From assembly GCA_034440635.1 (NCBI GenBank), contig JAOTON010001527.1, positions 156,501-220,500 on the forward strand: DNA of 64,000 nucleotides, given 5' to 3'. How positions within the stretch are numbered: position 1 is the stretch's first letter; each line of letters starts with the position of its first letter. Below, in pieces: positions 9,925-22,345 of the stretch. The notes beneath the pieces were generated by a model. The model saw nothing but the letters and a program-made list of their open reading frames with translations. It was not told where the DNA came from and did not search any database. Origin of the DNA: Lepas anatifera. Lineage: Eukaryota; Arthropoda; Thecostraca; Lepadidae. A program made the position numbers and the translations under genes.

Positions 9925-10038
9925 GCGCTGTCCCGGCTCAGCCACGCCCTCTCCCCCCTGGTGGCGGCCGTGGACCACAACCGAAACCAGTGGCAGCTCC
10001 TCTCCAGGGCCAGCGCTACACCGGATCACGTGACGTGA
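9925..10038 (+). CDS. PDE11-like: PDE11-like phosphodiesterase, last exon and stop
   Basis: Acceptor CACACCCGCAG (ending 9924); stop TGA at 10036-10038. It encodes residues 201-237. The start ALSRLSHALSPLVAAVDHNR aligns with the last catalytic helix of PDE5/11 (ALxxV...L.P.L..V..NR..W), including the conserved NR/NQW. The protein ends about 12 residues after that Trp, so there is no CaaX-type prenylation box of the PDE6 kind and no long C-terminal tail. Confidence 0.93.
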   Translation, partial: ALSRLSHALSPLVAAVDHNRNQWQLLSRASATPDHVT

Positions 10039-11170
10039 TGTTCTACTCAGAGCTGTGACGTCACAGTGGCACACAGGACTTGGTTCTATCATGGGAACGC
10101 CTCTCACAAAGCGGGACTGTGGTGGACAGCGCGCTCTGGCGTGCGCCGCGCTGAGGTGACGCTATTGGAGGGGCTGTGACCCCACGGGTACCAGTTTATG
10201 CATGCCCGGTGTTCACCAGCTGGCTGAGCGATGCGGCACGCTCAGCAGCGACGTCAAACGCTGCAGCTGATGCTGTACCCCTCGATTCCACGTGTTTAGT
10301 TGTGATGTTGCTCTTCATATGTGATGTTGCCTGTGCGGGAGGAGGCGCTTTACTCGACTTCGATGGTGATCAGCGCATTCGTGTCTGTGTGCTGCTTTTG
10401 GACGAAGTTTACAACAGCCTAGCGAGAGACATGCAGCGTGGATGGAAAGAGACAATATTTGTCGTGTCCTCTACCAGGGGAGATTGTGCTGGGCACGGAA
10501 GGAGCTATGTTTCAGGCGGTGATTTCAGACGTACTGTGCAAGCCACGCACAAGGCATCGCAGCGAACGTTGAAAGGCGCGCTACTCATGTAAACCGGTTG
10601 AGTGTTTACCGGCGGTAATGCCTCGGTCCGTTGTAGGTGTTCATGTTTTCATGGTAAGCGCTATAGTGTACCGCAGCGGATGATATAGGCACTTGGCTGC
10701 TAGCGTTAGGCGCTGTTGATCGGCCGTGTTGCTATGGCAACTGCAATGCTGTGTTTATTTTTACAAACCTTTGTACAAGCGAGAGGTGAGATGCGGGCGA
10801 TTCGAATGATAGCTGTTTTGGAGTTATATGATGTGCCATACTCTGGCGGTATGCCATTTTCCTATATAGCCGCTACGGTGGGCCTGTTGATGTGTGGAAC
10901 TGTTCTTACCAGGGTGCTGCAATCATCATTTCTCTCTGTGCCATTACTATCAGAGTCGACTTAGTGTTGAAATTCGCGGCGCGTGTACATAGAAAGTTGT
11001 CAAAGTCCCTGCTGAAAATTAACCGAACCAAACACCACCAACAGCCGGTGGACAGATATCTACAGAAAAGCGAGGTTTTGTAAATTTTATTTTGGCAGGC
11101 GTGATTGGGAATCCTAGATTATAGTTCGCCGCGTGCTGCCGTTCTCAATAAAGAATATCCCAGTGGTGCC
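10039..11170 (+). other. Probable 3' UTR of the PDE gene
   Basis: No further exon of the gene is recognisable after the stop. Frames at 10176-10592 and 10716-10964 are open but show no domain or codon-level support. The first clear poly(A) signal is near 11147. I infer a 3' UTR of about 1.1 kb; transcript data would be needed. Confidence 0.45.
11147..11152 (+). promoter_or_regulatory. Candidate poly(A) signal AATAAA
   Basis: Canonical AATAAA about 1.1 kb after the PDE stop, followed within 40 bases by GT-rich sequence (CAGTGGTGCC). It is the best candidate for the mRNA end. Confidence 0.5.
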
Positions 11171-11526
11171 CGGCACAGGCAGTGTACCCACAGACCGGAG
11201 GCTACCCCGTTACCTCTGCGCTGTTTACTCTTATTCCCTTTGTTGAGTTTTTATATGAGATTATGAGGTGCGCCTGTTGGATATTTCCCGTTATTTTATT
11301 GTCCCTCCGAGCCGCTCCCCTCCGCAGCCCAACACGGTTTTCGAGACTGATCGAGCTACCACAAGTGGTCGCTGGATTTCATTGGCAGTTATTTGGAATG
11401 ATCACACCTTTGCGTGCCTGAGTGATATTCCTGATGTGGAGATATGAATGTGATATGTGCGTACATAAATATACATTCATTCTTTACGTGATTTGGATAA
11501 TATGAGCGCTTTCGGTAACCATTCGG

Positions 11527-12007
11527 AGCCCTCCCTTTTGTACCCGGTCGGTGCCTTCCCTTTAGTACCCGGTCGGTGCCTTCCATTTAGTACCCGGTCA
11601 GTGCCTTCCATTTAGTACCCGGTCCGTGCCTTCCCTTAAGTACCCGGTCGGTGCCTTCCCTTTAGTACCCGTTCGATCCCTTCCATTTAGTACCCGGTCC
11701 GTGCCTTCCCTTTAGTACCCGACCGGTGCCTTTCCTTAAGTACCCGTTCCATATCTTCCTTAAGTTCCCGGTGGTGCCTTCCCTTAAGTACCCGGTCGGT
11801 GCCTTTCATTTAGTACCCGGTCGGTGCCTTCTCTTAAGTACCCGGTCGGTGCCTTCCATTTAGTACCCGGTCCGTGCCTTCCCTTAAGTACCCGGTTTGT
11901 GCCTTCCCTTAAGTACCCGGTCGGTGCCTCCCTTAAGTACCCGGTCCGTGCCTTCCCTTAAGTATCCGGTCGGTGCCTTCCATTTAGTACCCGGCCGGTG
12001 CCTTTCC
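11527..12007 (+). repeat. 25-bp TTAA-containing satellite, left part
   Basis: About 19 copies of a 25-base unit with core CCTTCCCTTAAGTACCCGG followed by TCGGTG. Many units carry TTAA, others TTTA. The array is split by MITE I-1 and resumes at 12856. Confidence 0.92.
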
Positions 12008-12011
12008 TTAA

Positions 12012-12855
12012 CACGCGCATTGACGGGGGTCTGAGCCACCTTCGGAATTGACGAGGGGGCGGGTACCCGCCCCCTAAGATCTCGAGAACCACGCTAGGTA
12101 GCAAAAAACGGTAAACGGCTTTGGGTAGCCCATCCGCTTCTCCATCGAAAATATTGGAACCATTTTTGGTCGGGTCACATTTAAGGTCACCAGAGGTCAA
12201 AAACATGCCGTCACATGCCGTCATAGGGATAACATGTAAATTAGGTTTTTCGGCCATTACATCTGAACAAGTAAAGATAGAGCAAAACGACTTGAACTAT
12301 ATGAATCCTCGCAGCAAGCCGAATCGAATGATATATGATTTGACCTTGCTAGGTCAAATCAAAGATTTGACCTGACCTGAGGTCAGGTCAGGGTCAAATT
12401 ATATAAAATGCATATCATTAGAACCGCAAACCCAAGGCGAGTCTAATGAAGCTAAAATAAACGCTCTATCACCATCTGTTACTGAGTTATTCAGTAAAAT
12501 CCATATTTCCCATCTATTACCAATGGAGAGGTCATGCTTCGTACCTGACCTTAGGTCATCGATATCAAAAATACCGGAACATATCTTAGAGAACTCGGTG
12601 AGCCCATTATGTGATATAAGTTTCAATTGGATAAGTTCACCCTGCTCCGACTTATGTTATCTTAAACTTTTTTGAGGTCGGGTCACTTGACCTGTACTTG
12701 TGACCTGACCTGAGATGACCTATCCTTAAAATTTTCACAGAAGTTGCAAAAATGATGAGGGAAAAGGTATGCCAAGTACGGCGGCGCTGCGCGCCGCCGT
12801 TTTTCTGCTGTCTCCGAAAAACCCGAGGGGGCGGGTCCCCCCGTCAATGCGCGTG
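12012..12855 (+). mobile_element. TTAA-flanked MITE, family I, copy 1 (piggyBac type)
   Basis: Starts CACGCGCATTGACGGGGG and ends CCCCGTCAATGCGCGTG, flanked by TTAA at 12008-12011 and 12856-12859. Both flanks are the 25-bp satellite (CCTTTCC before, GTACCCG after), so the empty site CCTTTCC-TTAA-GTACCCG is visible in neighbouring units. TTAA duplication and TIRs indicate the piggyBac superfamily. There is no transposase, so it is non-autonomous. The body has many TGACC/GGTCA motifs. Its 3' hairpin is damaged (GGGCGGGTCCCCCC). Confidence 0.9.
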
Positions 12856-12859
12856 TTAA

Positions 12860-13014
12860 GTACCCGTTCCATGCCTTCCCTTAAGTACTCGGTCGGTGCC
12901 TCCCTTAAGAACCCGGTCGGTGCCTTCCCTTTAGTACCCGTTCGATGCCTTCCATTTAGTACCCGGTCCGTGCCTTTCCTTTAGTACCCGGCCGGTGCCT
13001 TTCCTTAAGTACCT
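12860..13014 (+). repeat. 25-bp satellite, right part
   Basis: Continuation of the array at 11527 after the MITE, about six units. It gives way without a gap to the first A satellite (CTTTCTTTCAAATTGAGAATC). Confidence 0.9.
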
Positions 13015-15437
13015 TTCTTTCAAATTGAGAATCTTGGATCCAATTTGAGAATCTTAGATCCCAATTGAGAATCTTGGATCCCAATAAAGCATCTTGGATT
13101 CCAATTGATAATCTTGAATCCCAATCTATAGTCCTGGGTAGCAATTGAGAACCATTTATAACAGGTGAAAATCTTGGATCCCAATCTAGAATCTTGAATC
13201 GCCATTCAGGATCTTGTATCCCAATTGGGAAACTTCAATCCCAATTGAGAGTCTTTGATCTGAATTGAAAATCTTGGATCCCAATTCATAATCTTGGATT
13301 CCAATAGAGAATCTAGAATCCCCATAGGGTATTTTGGACCCAAAATGGTAATCCTGGATCTTGGTTCCCTTTAGACGTGTTCAGAGATTCAGCCGGCTAT
13401 AGACGTGTGCAGAGACTCAGCGCACCGTAGACGTGTTCAGAGATACAGTTGCTGTGGATTTTCTAACGCTGTAGACATCTGCATATATTCAGCCTGCCGT
13501 AGAACTAACCTAACCTAACCTAGGCTAACCTAACGTAACCTAACGTAATCTAACCTAACCTAACCTAATCTAACCTAACCTAACCTAACCAAACCTAACA
13601 TAACCTAACCTAACCTTACCTAACCTAATCTAACCTAAGCTAAACTAGCCTAACCTAACCTAACTTAATCCAACCTAACATAACCTAACTTAACCTAACC
13701 TGACCTAACCTAACCTAACGTAACCAAACCTAACATAATCTAACCTAACCTTACCTAACCTGACCTAACCTAAGCTAAACTAGCCTAACCCAACCTAACA
13801 TAACCGAACTTAACCGAACGTAACCTAACCTAACCTATCCAAATTCCATGATAGATATCAATAGATAATTTTTGGCCCCAGTAGAGAATCTTGAGTCCCC
13901 GTGGAGTGCCTCGGATTCCCATGGAGAAACTTGGATCCCCGCAGAATATCTTTGATCTTATTTGAGAACCTTGGATCCCAATAGAGAATCTTTGATCCCA
14001 GTTAAATATATTGGATCCCACTTAAGAGCCTTTGATAACAATTAGGAATTTTGGATGCATGCCAATACAGAAACTAGCCCAAAAGATAATCCAATTGAGC
14101 ATCTTTGATCCCAATCGAGAATTATGTATCCCAATTCAGAACCCTGTATCCCGAAATAGAATCTTCGATCCCAACTGAGAACCCAATTGATTGCAGTTAA
14201 GTATCTTCGATCCCAATAGAGAATTTCGGATCACATTGAGAATCTATGATCCTAATTGGGAAACTAGAATCCCAATTGGAATCTTTGGCTTAAATGAGAA
14301 TCCTGGATCCCAACTGAGAAACTTGGATCCCGATTTATAATCTTGGATACCAATTTAGAAACGTTTATTGCAGGTAATAATCTTGGATCCTAATATAGAA
14401 TCTTAAATCCCATTTCAGAATCTGGGGTCCCAATTGGGAATCTTCAATCCTAATTAAGAGTCACTGACCTGAATTGAGAGTCTTGGATCCCAATAGATAA
14501 TCTTGAATCCCCATAATGTATTTTGAATCCGAATTGGAAATCTTGGATCATCTTGAATCTCCTGTTGACGTGTTCAGAGATTCAGCCGGCTATAGACGTG
14601 TGCAGAGACTCGGGCGCCGTAGACGTGTTCAGAGATACAGTTGCTGTGGAAGTGTTTAGAGTTTCTACCGCTGTAGGCGTGTGCATATATTCAGCCTGCC
14701 GTGGAACTAACCTAACCTAACCTAACCTAACCTAACCTAACCTAACGTAACCTAACGTAACCTAACGTAATTTAACCTGACCTAACCTAACCTGACCTAA
14801 CCTAACCTAACCTAACCTAACGTAATCTAACTTAACCTAACCTAACTTCACCTAACGTAGCCTAACCTAACCAAACCTAACCAAACCTAACCTAACCTTA
14901 CCTAACCTAAGCAAACCTAACTTAACCTAACCTAACTTAACCTAACCTAACCTAACCTATCTTAAACTAACCTGAACGAACCAAGCTTAACCTAACCTAA
15001 TCTTATCTATCCAAATTCCAATTGAGATCGCGATAGAGAATCTGCGATCCCAGTCGGGAATCCTGGATCCTTATTGCGATTCTTGGGTCCCATTGTAGAA
15101 TTTTTGATCCCTAGGCAGAATCTTGGATTGCAATAGAGAATCTTGGATCCCCATTGAGAGTCATCGATCCTAATTGGGAAACTTGAATTCCAATTGAGAA
15201 TCTTTGTTTCAAATTGCGAATCTTGTATCCCAATTGAGAATCTTGGATCCCAATAAAGAATTTTGGATTCCGATTGAGAATCTTGGATCCCAATTTATAG
15301 TCTCGGATCCCAATAGAGAATCGTGTACCCCAATAGAGTATTTTGGATCCAAACTGGAAATTTTGGACCCTAACCTTAGATCTTGGATCCCCGTAAACGT
15401 GTTCAGGGATAAAGCCAGCCGTAAACATGTTCAGATA
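13015..15437 (+). repeat. A-B-C satellite cassettes 1-3a
   Basis: Block A is a degenerate 20-bp satellite (core GGATCCCAATTGAGAATCTT). Block B is a 27-28-bp satellite (core TAGACGTGTTCAGAGATTC plus a variable GCC-rich tail). Block C is degenerate CCTAA. Approximate blocks: A 13015-13370, B 13371-13503, C 13504-13845; A 13846-14555, B 14556-14705, C 14706-15010; A 15011-15395, B 15396-15437. B is then split by MITE II-1. Block A often contains one non-20-bp landmark, GAACCGTTTATTGCAGGTAA. Confidence 0.9.
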
Positions 15438-15441
15438 TTAA

Positions 15442-16633
15442 CCTTCGCCCGGGTGGGGGGTCTTTTTAGACCCCCTCGGGTTTTTCCGAAGTGACGCAAA
15501 AACGGCGGCGCGCAGCGCCGCCAAACCTGGTCTAGCTGTTTCTCTATTATTTTTACATCTTTCCTGAAAATTTTGGCTCAAGGTCATATCAGGTCAGGTC
15601 ACCAGGCCAGGTGAAGTGACCTCACCTAAAAAAATACTTAGGACCGCATAACTAGAAGAAGGGTTAATCGATCAAGTTGAAACTCATACCACATATTGGG
15701 CCCACCAGGAGCTACAACATTTGTTCCGGGATTTTTGATATTGGTGACTTAAGGTCATGTGCAGAGCATGACCTCCCCATTGTAAATACATGGGGAAAAT
15801 CACGAAATGAGCTTTTCTCAGTAAGTATGGATGGAATCAACTTCAAACATCGGTTGCGACTTGCTCTTAGCCCATTTCTGAAGCTGATGCCAAAGTTCTT
15901 GACTTGTGACCTTTAAAAGGTCATCTTAGGTCAAAAAGCATTTTTTGGTGTTTTTCTCTATAAATTTTGAATAAAATAAGATAGAGCTTTTATTTTGTCA
16001 CCAAACTGTTTGTATAGTCACTGCAAGTAAAATGATATACATCATGACTATACCAGGTCAAGTTGGGTCAGACCGTTGACCTGGGTCAGGTCAAATTCTT
16101 AAATTTGACCTGACATAGCAATATCATATATCATTCGATTCGTATTGACGAGAGGATTGCAATGGTGCATAAACTATGGCTGTATCTTGTTTGGTTTGGA
16201 AGCTATTAGCGAAAAAGTAAACACCCTTATGCATAAGTGGCTATGGACATTCCCAAGAATATGCCCAATATTTAGTGACCTGTAGCTCCCTAGGCTTTAA
16301 CCTGACACGAAAATGAATGTCACTGTAATGAAAGCGCATCTCAAGAGCTTTCGAATGGTGTTAGAAAAATGTTTCTAGCTATCATATTTTTCTGAGATAT
16401 ATGAGGCTTTCTTAGTACACCTCATATTAGCGATTTTGACCTATTTTGACCTCTGGTGACCTTGATATTGACCTGACAAGAAAAATGACTGAAGTATTTT
16501 CGATATCATTTTTGAAGAGCTTTCGATTGCCCTTTTTGCTTTTTTCTAGCTCTCTTAGTTTTTGAGATCGTGGGGGTCTTTTTTAGCCCCCCACCAGGGC
16601 GAAGGTGGCTCGAACCCGCCACCGGGGCAAGGG
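15442..16633 (-). mobile_element. TTAA-flanked MITE, family II, copy 1
   Basis: Flanked by TTAA at 15438-15441 and 16634-16637, inside a B satellite. Left end CCTTCGCCCGGGTGGGGGG with hairpin GGGGTCTTTTTAGACCCC; right end GTGGCGGG..CCACCGGGGCAAGGG with GGGGGTCTTTTTTAGCCCCC. By its subterminal sequences (TCGGGTTTTTCCGAAG and GGCGGCGC.GCGCCGCC at the left) it is inverted relative to the family I copies. The body is partly homologous to family I. No transposase. Confidence 0.87.
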
Positions 16634-16637
16634 TTAA

Positions 16638-19449
16638 CACTCTTGTAGACGTGTTCAGAGATTCAGGCCACTAAAGACCTGTGTAGAGATTCAACCTGCT
16701 GTAGACATGTGCGAAGATTCAGTTGCTGTAGACGCTTTCATAGATTTAGCCTGCCATACTAGTGTTCAGAGATTCAGCCTGTCATAGACAAGTGCAGAGA
16801 TTCAGCCCACCGGAGCCGTTTTCAGAAATTCTACTCTCCGTTGACGTGTTCATAGATTCAGCTGCTTTTGAAGTTTTTTTTTCGAGTTTCTGCCGCTGTA
16901 GACGTGTGCATATATTCAGCCCGCCGTAACACAAACCTAACCTAATCTAACCAAACCTAACCTAACGTACCCAAACCTAACCTAACCTAACCTAACCTTA
17001 CCTCACCTGATCTAACGTAACCTAACCTAACATAACCTAACCTGACCTAACCTAACATAACCTAACCTAACCTAACCTAACGTAACGTAACCAACCTAAC
17101 TTAACCTAACCTAACCTTACCTCACCTGATCTAACCTAACCTAACCTAACCTAACCTAACCCAACCTAATCTAACCTAACCTAACCTAACCTCACCTAAC
17201 CTAACCTAACCTAACCGAACCTAACCTAGCCTAACCTAACCTGACCTAACCTAACATAACCTAACCTAACCTAACCTAACCGAACCTAACCTAACCTCAC
17301 CTAACCTAACCTAACCTAACCTTACCTAACCTAACCCAACCAAACCTAACTTAGCCTAACCTAACCTAAACTAACATAACCATATCTATCCAAATTATAT
17401 TACAGATCCCAATAGAAAATTTTTGTCCCCAGTAGAGAATATTGAGTCCCCCTGGAGTGTCTCGGACCCAATGGAGAATCTTGGATCCCCGTAGAATATT
17501 TTTCATCTCAATTTAGAACGTTTGATCCCAATAGAGAATCTTTGATCCCAATTAAAAATATTTGTTCCCAATTGAAAATCATGTAGCCATATTAAGAATC
17601 CTGTATCCCGAAAAAGACTCTTGGATCCCAATTGAGAACCCAATTGATTGCAGTTGAGAACCTCCGATCCCAATAGAGAATCTTGGATCCCCATTGGGAA
17701 TCTATGATCCCAATTGGGAAACTAGAATCCCAAGTTCAAACTATAATCCCAAAATCAAATGAGAATCCTGGATCCCAATTGAGAATCCTGGATCCGGATT
17801 TATAATCTTGGATACCAATTGTGAACAGTTTATTGCAGGTAATAATCCTGGATCTTAATATAGAATCTTAAATCCCATTTCAGAATCTGGGATCCCAATT
17901 GGGAATCTTCAATCCTAATTAAGAGTCTCTGATCCGAATTGACAATCTTGGATCCCAATAGAGAATCTTGAATCCCCATAGAGTATTTTGGATCCGAATT
18001 GGAAATCTTGGAGCCCAATCGTGGATCTTGGATCTCCTGTAGACGTGTTCAGAGATTCAGCCGGCTATACCCGTGTGCAGAGACTAAGCGCGGCGTAGAC
18101 GTGTTCAGAGATACAGTTGCTGTGGAAGTGTTTAGAGTTTCTACTGCTGTAGACGTGTGCATATATTCAGCCTGCCGTAGAACTAACCTGACCTAACCTA
18201 GCCTAACCTAACGTAACCTAACGTAATCTAACCTAACCTAGCCTAACCTATCCTAACATAACCTAACCTAACATGACCTAACCTCACCTAACCTAACCAA
18301 ACCTAACATAACCTAACCTAACCTTACCTAACCTGAACTAACCTAAGCTAACCTAATCTAACCTAACTTATCCTAACCGAACTTATCCTAACCGATTTTA
18401 ACCGAACTTAACCTAACCTAACCTATCCAAATTCCATGATAGATATCAATAGATAATTTTTGACCGCAGTAGAGAATCTTGAGTCCCCTTTTAGTGTCTC
18501 GGATCCCAATGGAGAATCTTCGATCCCCGCAGAATATTTTTGATATCAATTGAGAACCTTGGATCCCAATAGAGAATCTTTGATCCCAATTAAATATATT
18601 GGATTCCACTTAAGAGCCTTTGATAACAATTAGGAATTTTGGATGCATGCCAATAGAGAAACTAGCCCAAAAGATAATCCAATTGAGCATCTTTGATCCC
18701 AATTGAGAATCATGTATCCAAATTCAGAATCCTGTATCCAAATTCAGAATCCTGTATCCCGAAATAAAATCTTGGATCCCAAATGAGAACCCAATTGATT
18801 GCAGTATAGAACATTCGATCCCAATAGAGAATTTTGGATCCCCATTGAGAATCCATGATCCCAATTGGGAAACTTGAATTCAAATTGAAAATCTTTTTTC
18901 AAATTGAGAATCTTGTATCCCAATTGAGAATCTTGGATGCCAATTTATAGTCTTGGATACCAATTGAGAACCATTTATAATAGGTAAAAATCTTGGATCC
19001 CAATCTAGAATCTTGAATCCCCAGTCAGGATCTTGGATCCCAATTGGGAATCTTGAATCCCAGCTAAGAGTCTTTGATCCAAACTGAGAGTCTTGGAGCC
19101 CAATTGAAAATATTGGATCCCAATAGAGAATCTTGAATCCCCATAGAGTATTTTCAATCTGAACTGGAAATGTTGGATCCTAATCTTAGATCTTGGATTT
19201 CCCGTTGACGTGTTCAGAGATGAAGCCAGCCGTAAACATATTCAGAAACTCACACTCCTGTAGACATAATCAAAGATTCAGTTCCTGGAAACGCTTGCAT
19301 AGATTCAGCCTGCCATACCCGTGTTCAGAGATTCAAGCCAACGTAGACGTGTCTAAAGATATAACCCGCCAAAGACGTTTGCAGAGATTCAGCGCACCGT
19401 AGAACTAAGCTAACTTGACGTAACGTAACATAAACAAACCTAACCTAAC
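16638..19449 (+). repeat. A-B-C satellite cassettes 3b-5
   Basis: Approximate blocks: B 16638-16930, C 16931-17385 (about 450 bases of CCTAA variants); A 17390-18045, B 18046-18182, C 18183-18425; A 18426-19200, B 19201-19403, C 19404-19449. The last C block is interrupted by MITE III. Confidence 0.9.
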
Positions 19450-19453
19450 TTAA

Positions 19454-20479
19454 CCCGCGCCCCACCGGGGGGTCCGGCGCCACCTTCGCCCCACCGGGGG
19501 GCCATCGATGCCCCCCTCTAACTCCGAAAATATGGGCGTTAGCGCAAATCTGCAAAGTGCAATAGAAAGCTCGCGTGAATTCAGTAAGAAATTACTTCGC
19601 ATGTTTTAGTGCTCAGGTCAATGGTTTGACCTCCAGAGGTCAAATTTGGTCAAGATCGGCTATTTTCACTCAAATATGCAATGATTAAGCAAACTGGGCA
19701 TAACTCTTATGCCATTAGAGCTATTGAGACCTGGTAAATTACATTTGATAGCAAATTGCCAGTACTTTTTCCGCTATGTGGAACGTAAAGACCTCCCGCC
19801 AGTGGTTTGACCGCCAGAGGTCACCTCGTGACCTAATATGACCTGAGGTCACGAAAGGTCAAAAAGTGACCTTGCCGTATATCGAATGAAAGCCAGTGAC
19901 AAGACAAACACGATGGTGTTTGTTTCACCGCTCTAGCTCAATTAGGTCAAAAGTTATTGTCAAAATACTGTTTTTGACCTCTGGTGACCTTGGATGACCT
20001 TGGAAAAGTCAAAGGGCAAATATGACCCCTGGGATCCGTGAAAGGGTGTCCAAAAACGTTGTTCTGAGCAGTCTGAGTATTTGCAATCATTTTTGTGGCT
20101 TTTATATCATGAAATAGCTTTTCCCTATGCTTTTCCAATGGGAGAGGTCGCCTCGTGACCTGACCTCAGGGCACGAAATAAAAAAATCCCGGATATACAC
20201 CTTGTAGACCCTGGAGGGGTCATGAAGTGAAGGAAGTTTCAAATCGATCGACTTTGAAATGTAGCTCTTACAGAGCTCTAAACTGAAGTGAGGTGACCTT
20301 GGTTGACCTCGTCTGGTGACTTGACCCCTGGGTGACCCGGGTTAAAAAATTTCAGGGATGATGGGAAAATGATGTAGTGAGAGGTAGAGCCCTCAACCGC
20401 GGTGCTGCGCCTCGTCGTTTTTCTGCTATCCCGGAAAAACCTTAGGGGGGCCATCGATGGCCCCTCGGTGGGGCGAGGG
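19454..20479 (+). mobile_element. TTAA-flanked MITE, family III
   Basis: Flanked by TTAA at 19450-19453 and 20480-20483 within CCTAA repeats. Left end CCCGCGCCCCACCGGGGGG, then GCCACCTTCGC and a second CCCACCGGGGGG with hairpin core CCATCGATG. Right end GGGGGGCCATCGATGGCC, then CGGTGGGGCGAGGG. The body is rich in AGGTCA/TGACCT. A single copy in the window. Confidence 0.87.
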
Positions 20480-20483
20480 TTAA

Positions 20484-20581
20484 CCTAACGTAATCTAACC
20501 TAACCTAACCTAACCTAACCTAACCTAACCATTTGAGAACCGTTTATTGCAGGGAAAAATATTGGTTCCCAATATCGAATC
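20484..20581 (+). repeat. C tail and start of A, cassette 6
   Basis: CCTAA repeats to about 20529, then the start of an A block with the landmark CGTTTATTGCAGG. The A block breaks at CGAATC-TTAA (20582-20585), where a 3.3-kb compound insertion begins, and resumes at 23897. Confidence 0.88.
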
Positions 20582-20585
20582 TTAA

Positions 20586-21425
20586 CACGCGCATTGACGG
20601 GGGTCTGAGCCACCTTCGCATTGACGGGGGGCGGGTACCCGCCCCCCTAAGATCTCGAGAACCACGGTAGGTAGCGAAAAACGGTAAACGGCGTTGGGCT
20701 GCCCATCCACTTCTCCATCGAAAATATTTGAACCATTTTTTTGTCAGGTCACATTTAAGGTCACGAGAGGGCAAAACATGCCCGTCTTAGGGATAAGATG
20801 TAAAATTCAGTTTTTCGGGCATTAAATCTGAACAAGTAAACATAGAGCAAAACGACTTGAACTATATGAATCCTCTTAGCAAGCCGAATCGAATGATATA
20901 TAATTTGACCTTGCTAGGTCAAATCAAGGATTTGACCTGACCTGAGGTCAGGTCAGGGTTATTTTATATAAAATGCATATCATTAGAACCGTAAAGCCCA
21001 GGCGAGTCTAATGCAGCTAAAATAAATGCTCTATCACCATCCGTTACTGAGTTATTCCGTAAAAACCATTTTTTCCCATATATTTCCAATGGAGAGGTCA
21101 TGCCTCGTACCTGACCTTAGGTCATCGATATCAAAAATACCGAAACATATGTTAGAGAACTCGGTGGGGCCATTATGTGATATGAGTTTCAATCGGATAA
21201 GCTCACCCTGCTCCGACTTATACTATCTTCAACTTTTTTGAGGTTGGGTCACTTGACCTGTACTGGTGACCTGACCTGAGATGACCTAACCTTAAAATTT
21301 TCCCAGAAGTTGTAAAAATGATGAGGGAAAAGGTATACCAAGTACGGCGGCGCTACGCGCCGCCGTTTTTCTACTTTCTCCGAAAAACCCGAGGGGGCGG
21401 GTACCCGCCCCCGTCAATGCGCGTG
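20586..21425 (+). mobile_element. TTAA-flanked MITE, family I, copy 2
   Basis: TTAA at 20582-20585 and 21426-21429; 840 bases; both TIRs and both hairpins intact (GGGCGGGTACCCGCCC). The right TTAA is shared with the left end of MITE IV. It is the left member of the compound insertion. Confidence 0.9.
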
Positions 21426-21888
21426 TTAACCCTATTTCCGTCAGGCTCCCGGCTACCCCCTATTTCCGGCATGGGGGGCAATATCGGCCCCCCCCTAAGA
21501 TCTCGTAATCTAACCGGCCGATTTTGAAAATTCAAAGTGCTATAGATTCCCCTGACGCTCAACTTTATTTTGAAAAAAGAAAATTTCAAAATTTTGATTT
21601 TTAAGGAGAAAGTCGTGCAAAATATACAATTTTTGTGTATTTTTTAGATTTTCCATAACCCTTGTCTTTGTTGTACGATTTTCAAAACTAGTTCAGATTT
21701 ACAAATAATTGACCCAAAATTGTCATATACTCGAGTTACGCAAAAATTCGAAATTCAATGGCAGTTCCAGGACCAGGACTATGAGGGGAAATATATACAA
21801 CCTAAAAAGTTTTTGTTACGCGGATTAGAAGCCGTGATATACTGCTTGGCATCTTTGACACATAAATAAATGAAAAAAGGTGAAAAAC

Positions 21889-22345
21889 TCATCAGGGGCG
21901 GATGCAGTAAGGTAAAACAGTGGGGTAAAATACATCCCAACAATATGCGAGTGGTATGCATGAGTATATTAGTCCCTCGACTAGTTGAAATTTATTTCTG
22001 ATAATTTTTACCCTCCCATGGCAGCTCTGGGAAAGGGGGTGACATAGGCGGATCAAGGACTCTCGTCGTGGGGGGGGGGCGGGTGGGGGTGATTGGAAAC
22101 ACATTTTTAATATACAACGATATTGAGTCGCGGCGGTGATACTGGCTGGGAATATGCATTTTGAAAATGTGTAGTGACTGGACACGCCTCTGGTAATCTA
22201 GAATTTGGTTATAACTATTTTGAATTTTCATATACCCAATTGTATTCGCCCTGGCACGGCTGTAAGCAGTCTTCTCACTTACTAACGTTTAGTCCTTCTT
22301 GATAACATTCCCCCCATTTTGAACTGCTGTAACCGCCCCTGATGA
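21889..22345. mobile_element. Possible nested hAT-like MITE inside MITE IV
   Basis: The left end (from 21889) and the reverse of the right end (to 22345) both begin TCATCAGGGGCGG and stay similar with mismatches for about 35 bases. CAGGGGCGGA is a common hAT-type terminus. I found no matching 8-bp duplication, so the boundaries or the class may be wrong. Confidence 0.45.
22070..22089 (+). other. Potential G-quadruplex
   Basis: Eleven consecutive G, then CGGGTGGGGG: four G-runs of three or more with one-base loops. Confidence 0.5.

Noticed and set aside
10176..10964. Possible second gene after the PDE stop
   Set aside because: The open frames have no recognisable domain, splice structure or codon bias that I can see; a 3' UTR explains the region better.
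12399..12626. 75-codon frame conserved in most family I MITEs (and a related one in family II)
   Set aside because: It begins with TTG, is not kept in every copy, and substitutions between families are not biased to third positions.
13504..13845. A true chromosome end (telomere)
   Set aside because: CCTAA tracts are degenerate, recur more than 30 times in one orientation and are flanked on both sides by other DNA.
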